Positions 7,343-15,130 of a DNA stretch of 64,000 nucleotides are shown one piece after another. This stretch comes from Paenibacillus sp. BK033. GTDB taxonomy: Bacteria; Bacillota; Bacilli; Paenibacillales; Paenibacillaceae. The notes beneath the pieces are model-generated. The model saw only the letters and a list, made by a program, of their open reading frames with translations. It did no database searches and was not told the origin of the DNA. The stretch spans positions 1 through 64,000 of the forward strand of contig NZ_SLVP01000010.1 in assembly GCF_004345425.1 (NCBI RefSeq), in the 5' to 3' direction. The number at the start of each line of letters is the position of its first letter. Position 1 is the first letter of the stretch. A program made the position numbers and the translations under genes.

Positions 7343-8437
7343 TTATAGATTTTGTCTAATGCCTGTAGCAGCCGCGAGCTTGATGGTCTCCAGCAGCCTA
7401 TGCAAGCGGGCCGCGTCGTGGAAGTTGGGCAAAAGAAAAGTACCGCCAAGAATATCCGCGGCAAAACGCTCTTGTGCCTTAGAAACAAGAAACTTCATTG
7501 ATTCTTCCTCTGCAGGAAGTGCCGTGAAGTACTTGTCGTCATGCGCTGCCGGGATGCCAGAAGCATACAATGTTTGGTACACCTGCAGGTTGCCAAACTG
7601 TACATGGCCGACAGAATGCTGCTGCTTCAATTGAAGCATACCTTTTTCTCCGTAAATATCCAATTGAAATCCGGGATAAGTTCCGCCCTGAATATGGACT
7701 GACGCGGAGGCACCGCTTCTTAGCATCCCCACAACCATGATCTGGTCGGCTGCGTCTTTGACAACCTTTTCACCTGTTTCCAACACCGCAGCCTCATTAT
7801 AGTTGCAGATCATGGTAGCCGACAGTTCCTTGAAGTCTCCAAGCAGGCGGCAAAGCACATCCAGCGAGTGTCCGCCGTTGATGGCTAAAAGCGTTGCGCC
7901 GTTTTCCTCCTTTAACAGATAGGCACTGTCACGGCTCGTAACATTCCCCCTGGTGGTCGATAAGCGCATATTGCAGGACAAAACCCGGCCAAGCTCACCG
8001 GATTCGATCCGCTGCTTGATGTCTTGGATGACAGCGGATTGTCTGGCCTGAAGACCGATGGCATGATGAATGCCGGCTTGATCGGCAAGCACCGCCAATT
8101 CTTCGGCTTGAGCCGCAGTTACTGTCAGCGGCCATTCGCAGTAAATGTGTTTGCCTGCTCTAATAGCTGCTTTGACAGCCTCATAATGAAAAGGCACCTT
8201 GATGCTGACGACAACCAGGTCCACCTCCGGGCTTTCGCATAATTCGTATAGGTTTGTAAAAGCTTGAACCCCACCCAAAGCAGCGGCACTTTCCAGAGCA
8301 CTTTCCATTTTGGATGTGGCAACCGCCGTTATGCGGTGCTTGTTGCTCATCTGAAGTGCAGGAACGTGCGTCTGGCTTGCCCAGTGATTATTAAGCGACG
8401 CTCCGATAATTCCAGTCTTAATAATGGAACCGTTCAT
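7343..8437 (-). CDS. Gfo/Idh/MocA family oxidoreductase
   Basis: A 364-residue NAD(P)-dependent oxidoreductase. The Rossmann start KTGIIGASLNNHW (about 7-19), VDLVVVSIKVPFHYEAVKAAIRAGKHIYCE and the C-terminal alpha/beta domain (GGHSLDVLCRLLGDFKEL, about 195-215) are family hallmarks. The usual lysine of the 'EKP' motif is replaced: the sequence reads CEWPLTV, with tryptophan where the family normally has catalytic lysine. The reaction may therefore differ, or the protein may be of the fungal galactose-1-dehydrogenase-like subclass. A strong AGGAGG precedes ATG at 8435-8437. It is divergent from a LysR regulator, its probable controller. Confidence 0.85.
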   Translation of the reverse strand: MNGSIIKTGIIGASLNNHWASQTHVPALQMSNKHRITAVATSKMESALESAAALGGVQAFTNLYELCESPEVDLVVVSIKVPFHYEAVKAAIRAGKHIYCEWPLTVTAAQAEELAVLADQAGIHHAIGLQARQSAVIQDIKQRIESGELGRVLSCNMRLSTTRGNVTSRDSAYLLKEENGATLLAINGGHSLDVLCRLLGDFKELSATMICNYNEAAVLETGEKVVKDAADQIMVVGMLRSGASASVHIQGGTYPGFQLDIYGEKGMLQLKQQHSVGHVQFGNLQVYQTLYASGIPAAHDDKYFTALPAEEESMKFLVSKAQERFAADILGGTFLLPNFHDAARLHRLLETIKLAAATGIRQNL

Positions 8438-8575
8438 CTTGTATGCCTCCTGTTCGGATCTACTTAAAAGCGGCGAAGCAAACCGTCCGCATATCCATAA
8501 TATAGTGTAGAAACTCCATCATGAATAATGTATATTTGAGATAGACATATCATTTTTTTTGATAGAGGGATGAGT

Positions 8576-9421
8576 ATGGATATTGAAAATATGATAGCAT
8601 TCGTTACCGTTGCCGAGCTGAAAAGTGTTTCTGCAGCAGCTTCGAACATGAATCATTTGCAGTCCAACATGACGGCAAAAATAAAAAAGATCGAAAACCA
8701 TTACCGGCAGCAACTGTTTTTCCGAAGCACTCGCGGAATGGAATTGACACCTGAGGGAGAAAAGCTGTATCGGCAGTATAAAAAACTGCTGCTGCTGTGG
8801 GAAGAAACCGAGCAGGAAATGAATCGCCGGGAGTTAAAGCTGCGTTTAGGTATCATGCAATCCGTGATCAGCGAAAATATCACAAAAGCATTCTCCGATT
8901 TATACGAAAAGTACCCCAACATGTCGGTTACGCTCATAACCGGTTCCACTGAAAAGATGGAGGAGGAGCTGATCGAAGGCAATATTGACCTGGCCTATAC
9001 CTTTGGCAAATCGGACTTGCAGCAGCTCCATTACAGTCCAATCGGCAGTGAAGAACTGGTTCTGGTCGGCAAAAGAGTCAAGACTGCAGCAAGTCTAGCC
9101 CAATGTTTGCAAAGCGAAACCATGCTTATCCTGTCCAAAAATTGCTTGTACGCCTCTATTCTGCAGCGTATTTACTCGGCTCACGGCATTCATCTGGCTT
9201 CTAAAACAGAGGTCGGTGTATTGGAAACGCTGCTTCGTCTTGCAAGCCTAGGCATGGGCGTCGCTCTTATTTCCAAGACCACTGTCAGAGAGTTTGGAGT
9301 TACCGATTTCATGGAGCTTCCGCAGGAATATCGGTATATTGATAAATTTTTAGTTACTCGAACAAATTACGAGTCGTCGCCTTTAGAACGGCAGTTTTTC
9401 AAAATTAGCCAGAGCTTATAG
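8576..9421 (+). CDS. LysR family transcriptional regulator
   Basis: A 281-residue LysR-type regulator. The winged helix-turn-helix is at residues 1-60 (MIAFVTVAELKSVSAAASNM, then FFRSTRGMELTPEGEKL). The effector-binding domain starts near 85 and has the typical LRLGIM and GVLETLLRLASLGMGVALIS segments. The HTH is slightly unusual, with NHLQSNMTAKIKKIE in the recognition region. ATG 8576 is preferred over 8570 because GATAGAGGG ends at 8569. It is divergent from the Gfo/Idh/MocA gene across 138 bp and probably controls it. Confidence 0.87.
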   Translation: MDIENMIAFVTVAELKSVSAAASNMNHLQSNMTAKIKKIENHYRQQLFFRSTRGMELTPEGEKLYRQYKKLLLLWEETEQEMNRRELKLRLGIMQSVISENITKAFSDLYEKYPNMSVTLITGSTEKMEEELIEGNIDLAYTFGKSDLQQLHYSPIGSEELVLVGKRVKTAASLAQCLQSETMLILSKNCLYASILQRIYSAHGIHLASKTEVGVLETLLRLASLGMGVALISKTTVREFGVTDFMELPQEYRYIDKFLVTRTNYESSPLERQFFKISQSL

Positions 9422-9489
9422 TTCATATCCGCAGATAGCTGAGGAACTAAAGAGACGTAACTCAGCACGCGCTTCACCGATCACTTGAA

Positions 9490-9597
9490 ATGATTGTCTG
9501 GCACACTGAATGGGTTAATACTTATGAGTCACCAAAGTCAATTTTTGAAGGACTAGTGATATTCCCTGTTTTATTTTGTCTCGATTTATTTTTTTGA
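9490..9597 (+). pseudogene. Short ORF, possible gene remnant
   Basis: A 35-codon frame from ATG 9490 to TGA 9595-9597. The first 25 codons (WHTEWVNTYESPKSIFEGL) read like ordinary protein, with a 'YESPxSIFE' motif reminiscent of the N-terminus of TniQ/TnsD-like proteins. The rest becomes hydrophobic and stops. No good ribosome site is present. I take it as the leftover 5' end of a lost gene rather than a working peptide. The surrounding 9422-9620 stretch holds nothing else I can assign. Confidence 0.3.
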
Positions 9598-9620
9598 AAA
9601 AGTAAGAAAAGGCTGCACCG

Positions 9621-9650
9621 TTAAGCTATCGAGGAACATTAGCGTAAACC
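9621..9650 (+). repeat. Two-hairpin repeat, copy I (first hairpin only)
   Basis: TTAAGCTATCGAGGAACATTAG (9621-9642; core CTATCG, AGGAA, CATTAG) matches the first hairpin and left border of copies G and H. The second hairpin and tail are missing. Confidence 0.6.
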
Positions 9651-9692
9651 TTATACTTACAAAAGAACAATAATTTAGGGATCGAAAGCTTA

Positions 9693-9900
9693 ATGTCTAT
9701 TAAGATAGAAACTTATATAAACTTAGCTTTAGATGCACAGGAGAATTTCTTATCTTATAAAAAACGGAGGGCCAAGACGAAACTTTTTATGGGAAGGACG
9801 AAAACGGTCTTATTTGGGTTTCTCATCAAGATTCTTTAATTAATGTGGTGGCTTATTATGAACACCTAGAATCTCGATTGATTATTAGATCATATAGTTT
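9693..9900 (+). pseudogene. Frameshifted hypothetical gene fragment
   Basis: ATG 9693 begins a frame reading MSIKIETYINLALDAQENF, which loses sense near 9765 and ends at 9837-9839. A different frame from about 9778 reads GQDETFYGKDENGLIWVS, then AYYEHLESRLIIRSYSF, up to the junction with intron sequence near 9900. Together they look like one small acidic protein of the immunity type, split by a frameshift and cut off by the group II intron remnant. It follows repeat copy I, as other cassette genes follow theirs. Confidence 0.4.
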
Positions 9901-10191
9901 TTGGTCGATCTGCTAAATCCAATGATTCAAGGTTGGCGTAACTATTATGCTCATCTGGATGTGGACCGGAAGATGGCAAATCGATTTCTGGCAAAAGTGG
10001 ATTGGTACATCCTCAGGAGGCTAAGACTTTACTGGAATAAGAAACACAAAAGACGCAGATTGGCTTGGAATGAAATGAGACAACTGCTTCTTCGTACAGG
10101 ATTGAAATCGGTATGTACCTGGAAAATCCGTACTGCCCTAGATGAAGGACGTCGGAAAGCCGTATGCGGGAAAACCGCACGTACGGTTTGA
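9901..10191 (+). pseudogene. Group II intron maturase, C-terminal fragment
   Basis: About 95 residues correspond to the maturase (X) domain at the C-terminus of intron-encoded reverse transcriptases: LLNPMIQGWRNYYAHLD, then FLAKVDWYILRRLRLYWNKKHKRR, WNEMRQLLL and KSVCTWKIRTALDEG. All seven reverse transcriptase motifs, including the YADD box, are missing. No HNH endonuclease domain follows, as in bacterial class C-like introns. The frame ends inside domain V. The fragment cannot support splicing or retrohoming. Confidence 0.8.
10157..10189 (+). ncRNA. Group II intron domain V
   Basis: AAGCCG (10157-10162) pairs with CGGTTT (10184-10189) through one G-U pair. The stem continues as GTA/TAC, a two-base bulge CG, and TGCGG-GAAAA-CCGCA. 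The AGC triad at 10158-10160 sits at the standard position of the catalytic triad. This is the most conserved piece of group II ribozymes. Confidence 0.8.
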
Positions 10192-10227
10192 TGAGGAGGG
10201 GCTGGATTTCCCAGCCTTTTACTCTAC

Positions 10228-10265
10228 TTACCTGTAATGGCAGCCTGCTCAACTATCGCGAGGAT
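10228..10265. repeat. Scrambled fragment of two-hairpin repeat, copy J
   Basis: ATGGCAGCCTGCTCAACTATCGCGAGGATAG carries both hallmarks of the family, a GGCAGC arm and a CTATCG...ATAG hairpin, but in reversed order. It directly abuts the intron 3' end, as if the intron had inserted into or next to a repeat copy. Beyond it lies the 3' end of the TetR gene. Confidence 0.35.
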
Positions 10266-10284
10266 AGATCAAAAGCGACAGGTC

Positions 10285-10875
10285 CTATCCCAGCAGTTCT
10301 TTGGCTCCGTTCATCACTAGAGGCATAGTCTGTTTAACGAATGATTCCGCACTTAGTAGACGCCCCTCATTGTTCCAAACGTAAGCCGCCCCATACATCC
10401 CCCAACTTAACATGATAGAAGCTGTATTTATTAAGAATTGCGCGTCTGGACTCGATAGTATCTTGTCTTTGTCTATAAAGGAAAGAAGTATCGATTGAAT
10501 TTTTTCCTTTATTTGAATTTCAAATACAGGTCCAAGCGATGTATACCTTCTTTTGCACATAGTGCTTAGACCCTTGTGAAAATCGCATACACCCAGAAAA
10601 ATACTCTGAATTGCTTCTTCATTTAATACTTCGTGACCGCTTATTCTACGATTTATGATTGTCATAAATGAATCCATTAGTTTGGCCTCAAGAATTTCGA
10701 ATTTATCTACAAAGTGCGCATAAAAAGTCGCTCTGTTAACAGTAGCCCGCTCTGCAATATCCCTAACGGTTATCGATTCAAAGTCTTTTTCTTGAATTAA
10801 TGAAGCAAAAGCGTCTTGAAGGAGTCGCCGTGTACGTATCACACGAGGATCAGCTTCATTCTTTTTAATTGTCAT
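10285..10875 (-). CDS. TetR/AcrR family regulator
   Basis: A 196-residue TetR protein. The N-terminal domain (residues about 10-60) has the motif ITVRDIAERATVNRATFYAHFVDKFEIL, typical of the subgroup with a 'TetR_C' all-helical domain ending in MLSWGMYGAAYVW. ATG lies at 10873-10875 after GGGGAGAT. It is divergent from a nitroreductase gene, and the shared 193-bp region carries three ACAAC/GTTGT inverted repeats, strong candidates for its binding sites. It is the same subfamily as the TetR at 15786-16379, with similar sequence in the C-terminal half. Confidence 0.88.
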   Translation of the reverse strand: MTIKKNEADPRVIRTRRLLQDAFASLIQEKDFESITVRDIAERATVNRATFYAHFVDKFEILEAKLMDSFMTIINRRISGHEVLNEEAIQSIFLGVCDFHKGLSTMCKRRYTSLGPVFEIQIKEKIQSILLSFIDKDKILSSPDAQFLINTASIMLSWGMYGAAYVWNNEGRLLSAESFVKQTMPLVMNGAKELLG

Positions 10876-10915
10876 GGTTAAGATCTCCCCAATAAAACGA
10901 CATTATAGAAATGGT

Positions 10916-11016
10916 GTTGTCTATACAACTATTTATGGTTATTGATGATTGCGTACCATTCGGTTGTATATATATCATATAAATACAACAAGTGTTGGTC
11001 AAACAACTAATGTTGT
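10916..11016. promoter_or_regulatory. Three TetR operator-like palindromes
   Basis: GTTGT-CTAT-ACAAC (10916-10929), GTTGTAT...ATACAAC (10963-10969 with 10983-10989) and ACAAC-TAAT-GTTGT (11003-11016) all use the same 5-bp half site. They fill the region between the divergent TetR and nitroreductase genes. Two have the two arms a half turn apart and the middle one is wider. Confidence 0.65.
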
Positions 11017-11068
11017 ATTGGATCAAAATAAATACTGAATGCCGCTTTTTAAAAAGGAGGAGAGAACC

Positions 11069-11731
11069 ATGTCGGTTTCACAACGGTCTCAAAGGTTAGA
11101 GCAACAACATTTTTTCGATGTGATTAAAGGACGTCGATCTGTCCGCAGCTATGATCCCGAAGTCAAGATCTCGCGTGAGGAATTAAGCGAAATATTGCAG
11201 AAAGCTACTCTGGCTCCTTCAGGAGCCAACCTTCAGCCATGGCGGTTTCTCGTCATTGACTCGCAGGAACTGAAGCAAAAGCTGCTTCCGATAGCGTTCA
11301 ACCAACAGCAAGTGGTTGAGGCTTCAGCTGTCATTGCCGTTCTCGGGGACTTGGAGGGCTATAAGCTGGCTGAGAAAATTTACGGTCAAACGGTTGAGGC
11401 AGGCTACATGCCTGCGGAAACGGCTAAATCGTTCGTTGAACGATATACGGGTATGTTCGCGAGCATGCCGACTGATGCCGTCCGCCAAATCGTTGCAACC
11501 GATGGCGGATTGTTGTCGATGCAGCTAATGCTCGTCGCCCGCGCCAAAGGTTATGATACAGTCCCGATGGGTGGCTACGACAAAGAAAAGTTCATGGAAG
11601 CATTCGGTATTTCAGACCGGTATGTTTCGATTATGCTAATCGCCCTGGGTAAGGCGGTGAAGCCCGGACATCCGACGACAAGGCTGCCAATTGAAGACGT
11701 GACGTTCTTTAACGAAATGCCCAAGGCATAA
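11069..11731 (+). CDS. Nitroreductase family protein
   Basis: A 220-residue FMN-dependent nitroreductase of the NfsB/Frp-like fold. The N-terminal RRSVRSYDPEVKI (residues about 23-35) contains the FMN phosphate-binding arginines, and APSGANLQPWRFLVI follows, the signature of the family. GGLLSMQLMLVARAKGYDTVPMGGYD (about 145-170) is the second conserved region. Such enzymes reduce nitro groups or quinones with NAD(P)H in the cytoplasm. I chose ATG 11069, 8 bases after AAAGGAGG; an upstream ATG at 11039 has no ribosome site. Its expression is probably de-repressed by a ligand of the divergent TetR. Confidence 0.88.
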   Translation: MSVSQRSQRLEQQHFFDVIKGRRSVRSYDPEVKISREELSEILQKATLAPSGANLQPWRFLVIDSQELKQKLLPIAFNQQQVVEASAVIAVLGDLEGYKLAEKIYGQTVEAGYMPAETAKSFVERYTGMFASMPTDAVRQIVATDGGLLSMQLMLVARAKGYDTVPMGGYDKEKFMEAFGISDRYVSIMLIALGKAVKPGHPTTRLPIEDVTFFNEMPKA

Positions 11732-11758
11732 GAAAATGAAAAAAAAACCCGATTGCCC

Positions 11759-11800
11759 GACCGAATCTAGTTGTCAGGAGGCTCCTCGAAGGTCTTTTTT
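11759..11800 (+). terminator. Probable terminator after nitroreductase gene
   Basis: GACC (11759-11762) and GGTC (11791-11794) enclose a nested AGGAG-G-CTCCT hairpin and are followed by TTTTTT (11795-11800). The stem is weak outside and strong inside. Confidence 0.5.
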
Positions 11801-11856
11801 CGTTACTTTTATCAGTAAAGCTCTAAAGACAATTTCGTTTTGAGCTTTTTGGTTGA

Positions 11857-11952
11857 GGGACGGGGAACGTTAGTTGAACATAACAAAATGGCAGCTGATC
11901 TAGATGATCAGTTGCCATTTTTGTTGAAGTAAAGGGCAGGATAGTTACAATA
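11857..11952 (+). repeat. Two-hairpin intergenic repeat, copy K
   Basis: GACGGGGAACGTTAG keeps the right arm of the first hairpin. The second hairpin is ATGGCAGCTGATC (11888-11900), loop TAGAT, GATCAGTTGCCAT (11906-11918), then TTTTTGTTGAAGTAAAGGGC and AGGATAGTTACAATA. The last 30 bases match copy F almost base for base. Confidence 0.85.
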
Positions 11953-12050
11953 ATTACATTACTCTTCAATACAACTTTTCTTTGTAAATTGCGTCTTAAT
12001 CGAAGCAACTATTGGCTAGCTTATACAGTGATTAGAGAGGAATGGTCAGC

Positions 12051-13271
12051 ATGAAGAAATACCTTGCTGGATTTTTAATTATTTTTGTCCTATGTTTGGG
12101 CTTACCAGGACAGGCTTACATGGAGTCATCTAACCAACAGCCTTTGGCTTTTGAGGATCTCAATCTAGAACAAGCGATTAAGTCATTATTGAATAAAAAC
12201 GACGATGAATCACTAAGAAAAGAGGATTTAGAGTCACTGACCGACGTTAATTTATCGGGTAAAGGAATTAAGAGTTTGCAGGGTTTGGAATATGCAGTCA
12301 ATGTGACGAAGCTCTCTTTAAGTGGAAATCAAATTTCTGATATTTCACCTCTATCCGATGCTGTGCATTTGACGACTTTGGATTTGAGTGGCAATCAAAT
12401 TGAGGATATTAAGCCCCTCAGGAAGTTAACGAAGATCACAGATTTATCCCTAGCTAGCAACCAAATCAATGATCTTTCACCGCTAGCGGGACTAGTCAAT
12501 CTGAGTACGTTGTCCATAAGTTCCAACAAGATCACAGATCTAAAGCCTCTAGGAGGATTGGTTAAGCTTAGGAGACTCGAAGCTGCGAATAATAACATCA
12601 AAGATCTTGCTCCTTTGTCTAAATCAACTGACTTGGTTACTCTGAATTTATCATCTAACCAAATCTATGATTTGGAGCCGTTGAGAAATCTTCAAAGTTT
12701 GGGTTACCTCTATTTGAACAACAATAGAGTGTGGGATTTAGAGCCGATCCAACAACGTAATTTTTTTCCGTATTATGATACGGGTGCATTCATTGAACCA
12801 CTTGCGCTGCAAAATAACTATTTAGATTTGAACAAGGGATCGAAAACATATAAATTATTCGTGACACTGGCAGGAAATAATTTGCCTAGCGGTCAGCGTA
12901 AGACACAGCGCTTGGTGATCGGCAGCACGACAGCTTATGTGGGAGAAAGTGCTTATCGTATTACTGCAGCGCCATTTATTCAGACGGGACGTACCTATGT
13001 GCCGATCCGTTTCATCTCCGAGAAGCTTGGGGCAACCGTGAATTGGAACCAGAGCACCAAAGAGGTAACGATTCACAAGGATGGTAAAACGATTCGTTGG
13101 ACTGTAGGAAACAGGCAGGTAAAAGTAAACCAGAAAACGGTAATGCAAGATGCTCCGTTACTTTTGAAGAACGGCAGTGCGTTCGTTCCAGTTCGTTTTG
13201 TGGCGGAGCAGTTAAATACTTCCGTTGAATATATGGGAAGCAAGCATATGGTCGTGATTTTCAAAAATTAA
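12051..13271 (+). CDS. Secreted leucine-rich-repeat protein with stalk domain
   Basis: A 406-residue exported protein. Residues 1-24 are a signal peptide. About residues 60-230 contain seven or eight 22-residue leucine-rich repeats of internalin type (LSLSGNQISDISPL, LDLSGNQIEDIKPL, LSLASNQINDLSPL and so on). Residues about 290-405 form two copies of the copper-amine-oxidase-N 'stalk' module (GRTYVPIRFISEKLGATVNWN, SAFVPVRFVAEQLNTSVEY), common on cell-surface proteins of Paenibacillus. The protein probably binds a surface partner. ATG 12051 is preferred to 12042 because AGAGAGG ends only one base before 12042. There is no LPXTG anchor. Confidence 0.85.
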   Translation: MKKYLAGFLIIFVLCLGLPGQAYMESSNQQPLAFEDLNLEQAIKSLLNKNDDESLRKEDLESLTDVNLSGKGIKSLQGLEYAVNVTKLSLSGNQISDISPLSDAVHLTTLDLSGNQIEDIKPLRKLTKITDLSLASNQINDLSPLAGLVNLSTLSISSNKITDLKPLGGLVKLRRLEAANNNIKDLAPLSKSTDLVTLNLSSNQIYDLEPLRNLQSLGYLYLNNNRVWDLEPIQQRNFFPYYDTGAFIEPLALQNNYLDLNKGSKTYKLFVTLAGNNLPSGQRKTQRLVIGSTTAYVGESAYRITAAPFIQTGRTYVPIRFISEKLGATVNWNQSTKEVTIHKDGKTIRWTVGNRQVKVNQKTVMQDAPLLLKNGSAFVPVRFVAEQLNTSVEYMGSKHMVVIFKN

Positions 13272-13890
13272 GCAGCATAACAGAATTACAGAATAATATT
13301 TGAAGAGAAGGACTTAGTGACCAATTCAAAATAAGAGTAAAATATGTAGACCGTCATTAAACTCCTCGGTACGATTTAGTTTTCTCACGGATACTCGCTT
13401 ATTCGCAGGATTTCACCTTTGACAGAAATACGGAAAGATAGATTCAGGACTACTGTCGAAGACCAGGGCAACATGAAGGCGTGAGGAAATAGAAGGGGAG
13501 GTCTAACGGTACGGGTCAGTGCCCTTTGGTTTAATGTAGAAGAGTGTAACATTCGGTTGATAATGACCGACTGCTACACTCTCTTTTTGTTCTAGTTATT
13601 AAAATACAGTAATCAGGTAAAGACATTACATGGAGTAGCAGATTTATAGAGGTTCTTGTTTGTCGTCTTTCTCAGTTCGGATCCCCGGGTTGCACGATTT
13701 ATTAAGCAAATTGGCAGAATGCTCGAAAAAATTCTGTTAAATCTGGAGGAAAGACTCTTCTGATTACGAATAGTGTTCTTAAGAAGATTTTGAACCCTAA
13801 ATGCAAACGGAGATATTAATGTCTTGGAATATCTGTGACTCTTCTTTCAAATTGCACTAGATTATTATTTTTACTAAAAAGGAGTTAACT
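13272..13890. other. Gene-free stretch
   Basis: No coding frame that looks like protein was found in these 619 bases. The stretch contains one clear terminator (13541-13588) and, at 13698-13720, ATTAAGCAAATTGGCAGAAT, which resembles the tail of the two-hairpin repeat. The rest is AT-rich and unassigned. Confidence 0.5.
13541..13588 (+). terminator. Rho-independent terminator
   Basis: AGAGTGTA (13541-13548) pairs with TACACTCT (13575-13582), with an inner TCGGT/ACCGA stem (13553-13557 with 13566-13570). CTTTTTG follows. It lies 270 bp after the LRR gene, so a small untranslated or lost gene may have preceded it. Confidence 0.7.
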
Positions 13891-14421
13891 ATGATTAAAG
13901 GTAAGGTTATCCTATTGAACGGTGCTTCAAGTTCAGGCAAATCTACAATAGCAAATCTATTGTCGGAAAAATTACCAAATTATTTAGTGTTGGGATTCGA
14001 CGATCTAGTTTGTTTACTTTCAAAAATGCGTAACCATAAAAAAGAACCTTCGACATGGGATATTATAAATAAACAAAACTATGACCTGCACTTTTTAACA
14101 TTTATACTGCACAGACTGACTAAAGTTATCTCGGAATATTCTTTTAACATCATTATTGATACTGTTTTAGACGCGGAAAGCGATGCCGCGGATTTTTTAG
14201 AGCAGTTCAAGGACGAAGATGTATTATATGTCGGCGTGCATTGTCCGCTCGAAGAATTGGAAAGACGTGAACGCCTTCGTGGTGATAGAACCATCGGTAT
14301 AGCAAAGGAACAATTAAAAATTGTGCATCAAAATATGAAATACGACGTTGAGATCAATACATACGAGAATTCACCGGAAGAATGCGTATCAAAGATATTG
14401 AATACCTTGACAGTTAACTAA
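13891..14421 (+). CDS. Chloramphenicol phosphotransferase-like kinase
   Basis: A 176-residue P-loop kinase. The Walker A motif GASSSGKST is at residues 11-19, and GFDDLVCLL (about 37-45) matches the region after the first strand. VGVHCPLEELERRERLRGDRTIGIAKEQ (about 112-139) followed by VH and YDVEINT (about 150-156) is the signature of chloramphenicol 3-O-phosphotransferase relatives. Family members phosphorylate hydroxyl groups on small molecules and some give chloramphenicol resistance, but many relatives have unknown substrates, so resistance is not implied. ATG follows AAAAAGGAG at proper spacing. It is monocistronic, with a Dabb gene 96 bp downstream. Confidence 0.8.
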   Translation: MIKGKVILLNGASSSGKSTIANLLSEKLPNYLVLGFDDLVCLLSKMRNHKKEPSTWDIINKQNYDLHFLTFILHRLTKVISEYSFNIIIDTVLDAESDAADFLEQFKDEDVLYVGVHCPLEELERRERLRGDRTIGIAKEQLKIVHQNMKYDVEINTYENSPEECVSKILNTLTVN

Positions 14422-14517
14422 AATCATATAGTATGGACATACCGCTAGAAGAGATATAGTTGGTTGTTCAACTAACGCAAGGATGTTACACGATAAATAT
14501 GAGGGGGATAAAAAGCT

Positions 14518-14820
14518 ATGTACGAACATCTCGTCGTTTTCAAGTTCAATACGAATATCACACCTGACAAGCAACAGGAGCTGCTTGGTCAACTGCTCGG
14601 GTTTCAGGATCGTATCCCTGGAATTCTCGATATAAGCGCAGGCCTCAATGTAACTGAAGAAAAGGAAAATGTACACGGCTACACGCTCGGATTAAGGGTT
14701 ACATTCGATAGTCTTGCATCACTTCGTTCCTATGGACCTCATCCTGCCCATCAGGAGTTCGTAAAATCACTAGACGGTCTGCTGGAAAATGTTATAGTAG
14801 TTGATTACCCAAAGGTCTAA
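14518..14820 (+). CDS. Dabb (stress-responsive A/B barrel) family protein
   Basis: A 100-residue protein that covers a single dimeric alpha-beta barrel domain. MYEHLVVFKF at the start and HPAHQEFVKSL followed by NVIVVDY at the end are the standard Dabb pattern. Family members are small dimeric proteins; some are enzymes or stress proteins. GAGGGGG lies 8-10 bases before the ATG. Nothing in the sequence points to a specific substrate. Confidence 0.82.
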   Translation: MYEHLVVFKFNTNITPDKQQELLGQLLGFQDRIPGILDISAGLNVTEEKENVHGYTLGLRVTFDSLASLRSYGPHPAHQEFVKSLDGLLENVIVVDYPKV

Positions 14821-14974
14821 TTCACGTTCACAAACGTAATACGGAGTCAAAAGAAGAAGAGGTTCGCTAATAGTGGCAATTTCTTGTTAAGCTCCATGAA
14901 AGTTCCCAGGTCCATTACATTAGTTTGCGTGGGTCTGAGTGCTCAATAGGGGAATGCATTGCTTGCCTCATAGC

Positions 14975-15012
14975 CAAAAAAGAAAGGAGAGGAAAAAAAT
15001 CCTCTCCTTCTT
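14975..15012 (-). terminator. Terminator, mainly for the minus strand
   Basis: AAGGAGAGG (14984-14992) pairs with CCTCTCCTT (15001-15009). Read on the minus strand the stem is followed by TCTTTTTTGG, which makes an intrinsic terminator for the TetR gene at 15131-15640. Confidence 0.65.
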
Positions 15013-15130
15013 ATATGTTTTACCCTTATTCTATTTTGTCACGGTAATCATACCCCAAATTTGAGAACACCTACTCTTCCACTCGGCAAAGCCATCCTTG
15101 CAACACATGGATTTGGTTTGAATGGCAGAC

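Larger units (their letters stand above)
9899..10227 (+). mobile_element. Group II intron, 3' remnant
   Basis: Only the 3' end of a group II intron remains. It contains the last part of the intron-encoded maturase (9901-10191), a well-formed domain V (10157-10189) and a domain VI-like hairpin GGGGCTGGATTTCCCAGCC (about 10198-10216), ending in CTCTAC (10222-10227), a common bacterial group II 3' end. The 5' ribozyme domains and the reverse transcriptase proper are gone. The remnant lies between a broken gene and a scrambled piece of the two-hairpin repeat. Confidence 0.8.

Noticed and set aside
9901..10191. Functional reverse transcriptase or retron
   Set aside because: Only the maturase domain remains; none of the reverse transcriptase motifs is present, and domain V marks it as a group II intron remnant.
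87..11952. CRISPR array
   Set aside because: Repeat copies are separated by whole genes of varied length, not by short uniform spacers, and no cas gene is present.
13891..14421. Chloramphenicol resistance gene
   Set aside because: The family is right, but relatives with other or unknown substrates are common, and no resistance context is present, so only a family name is given.
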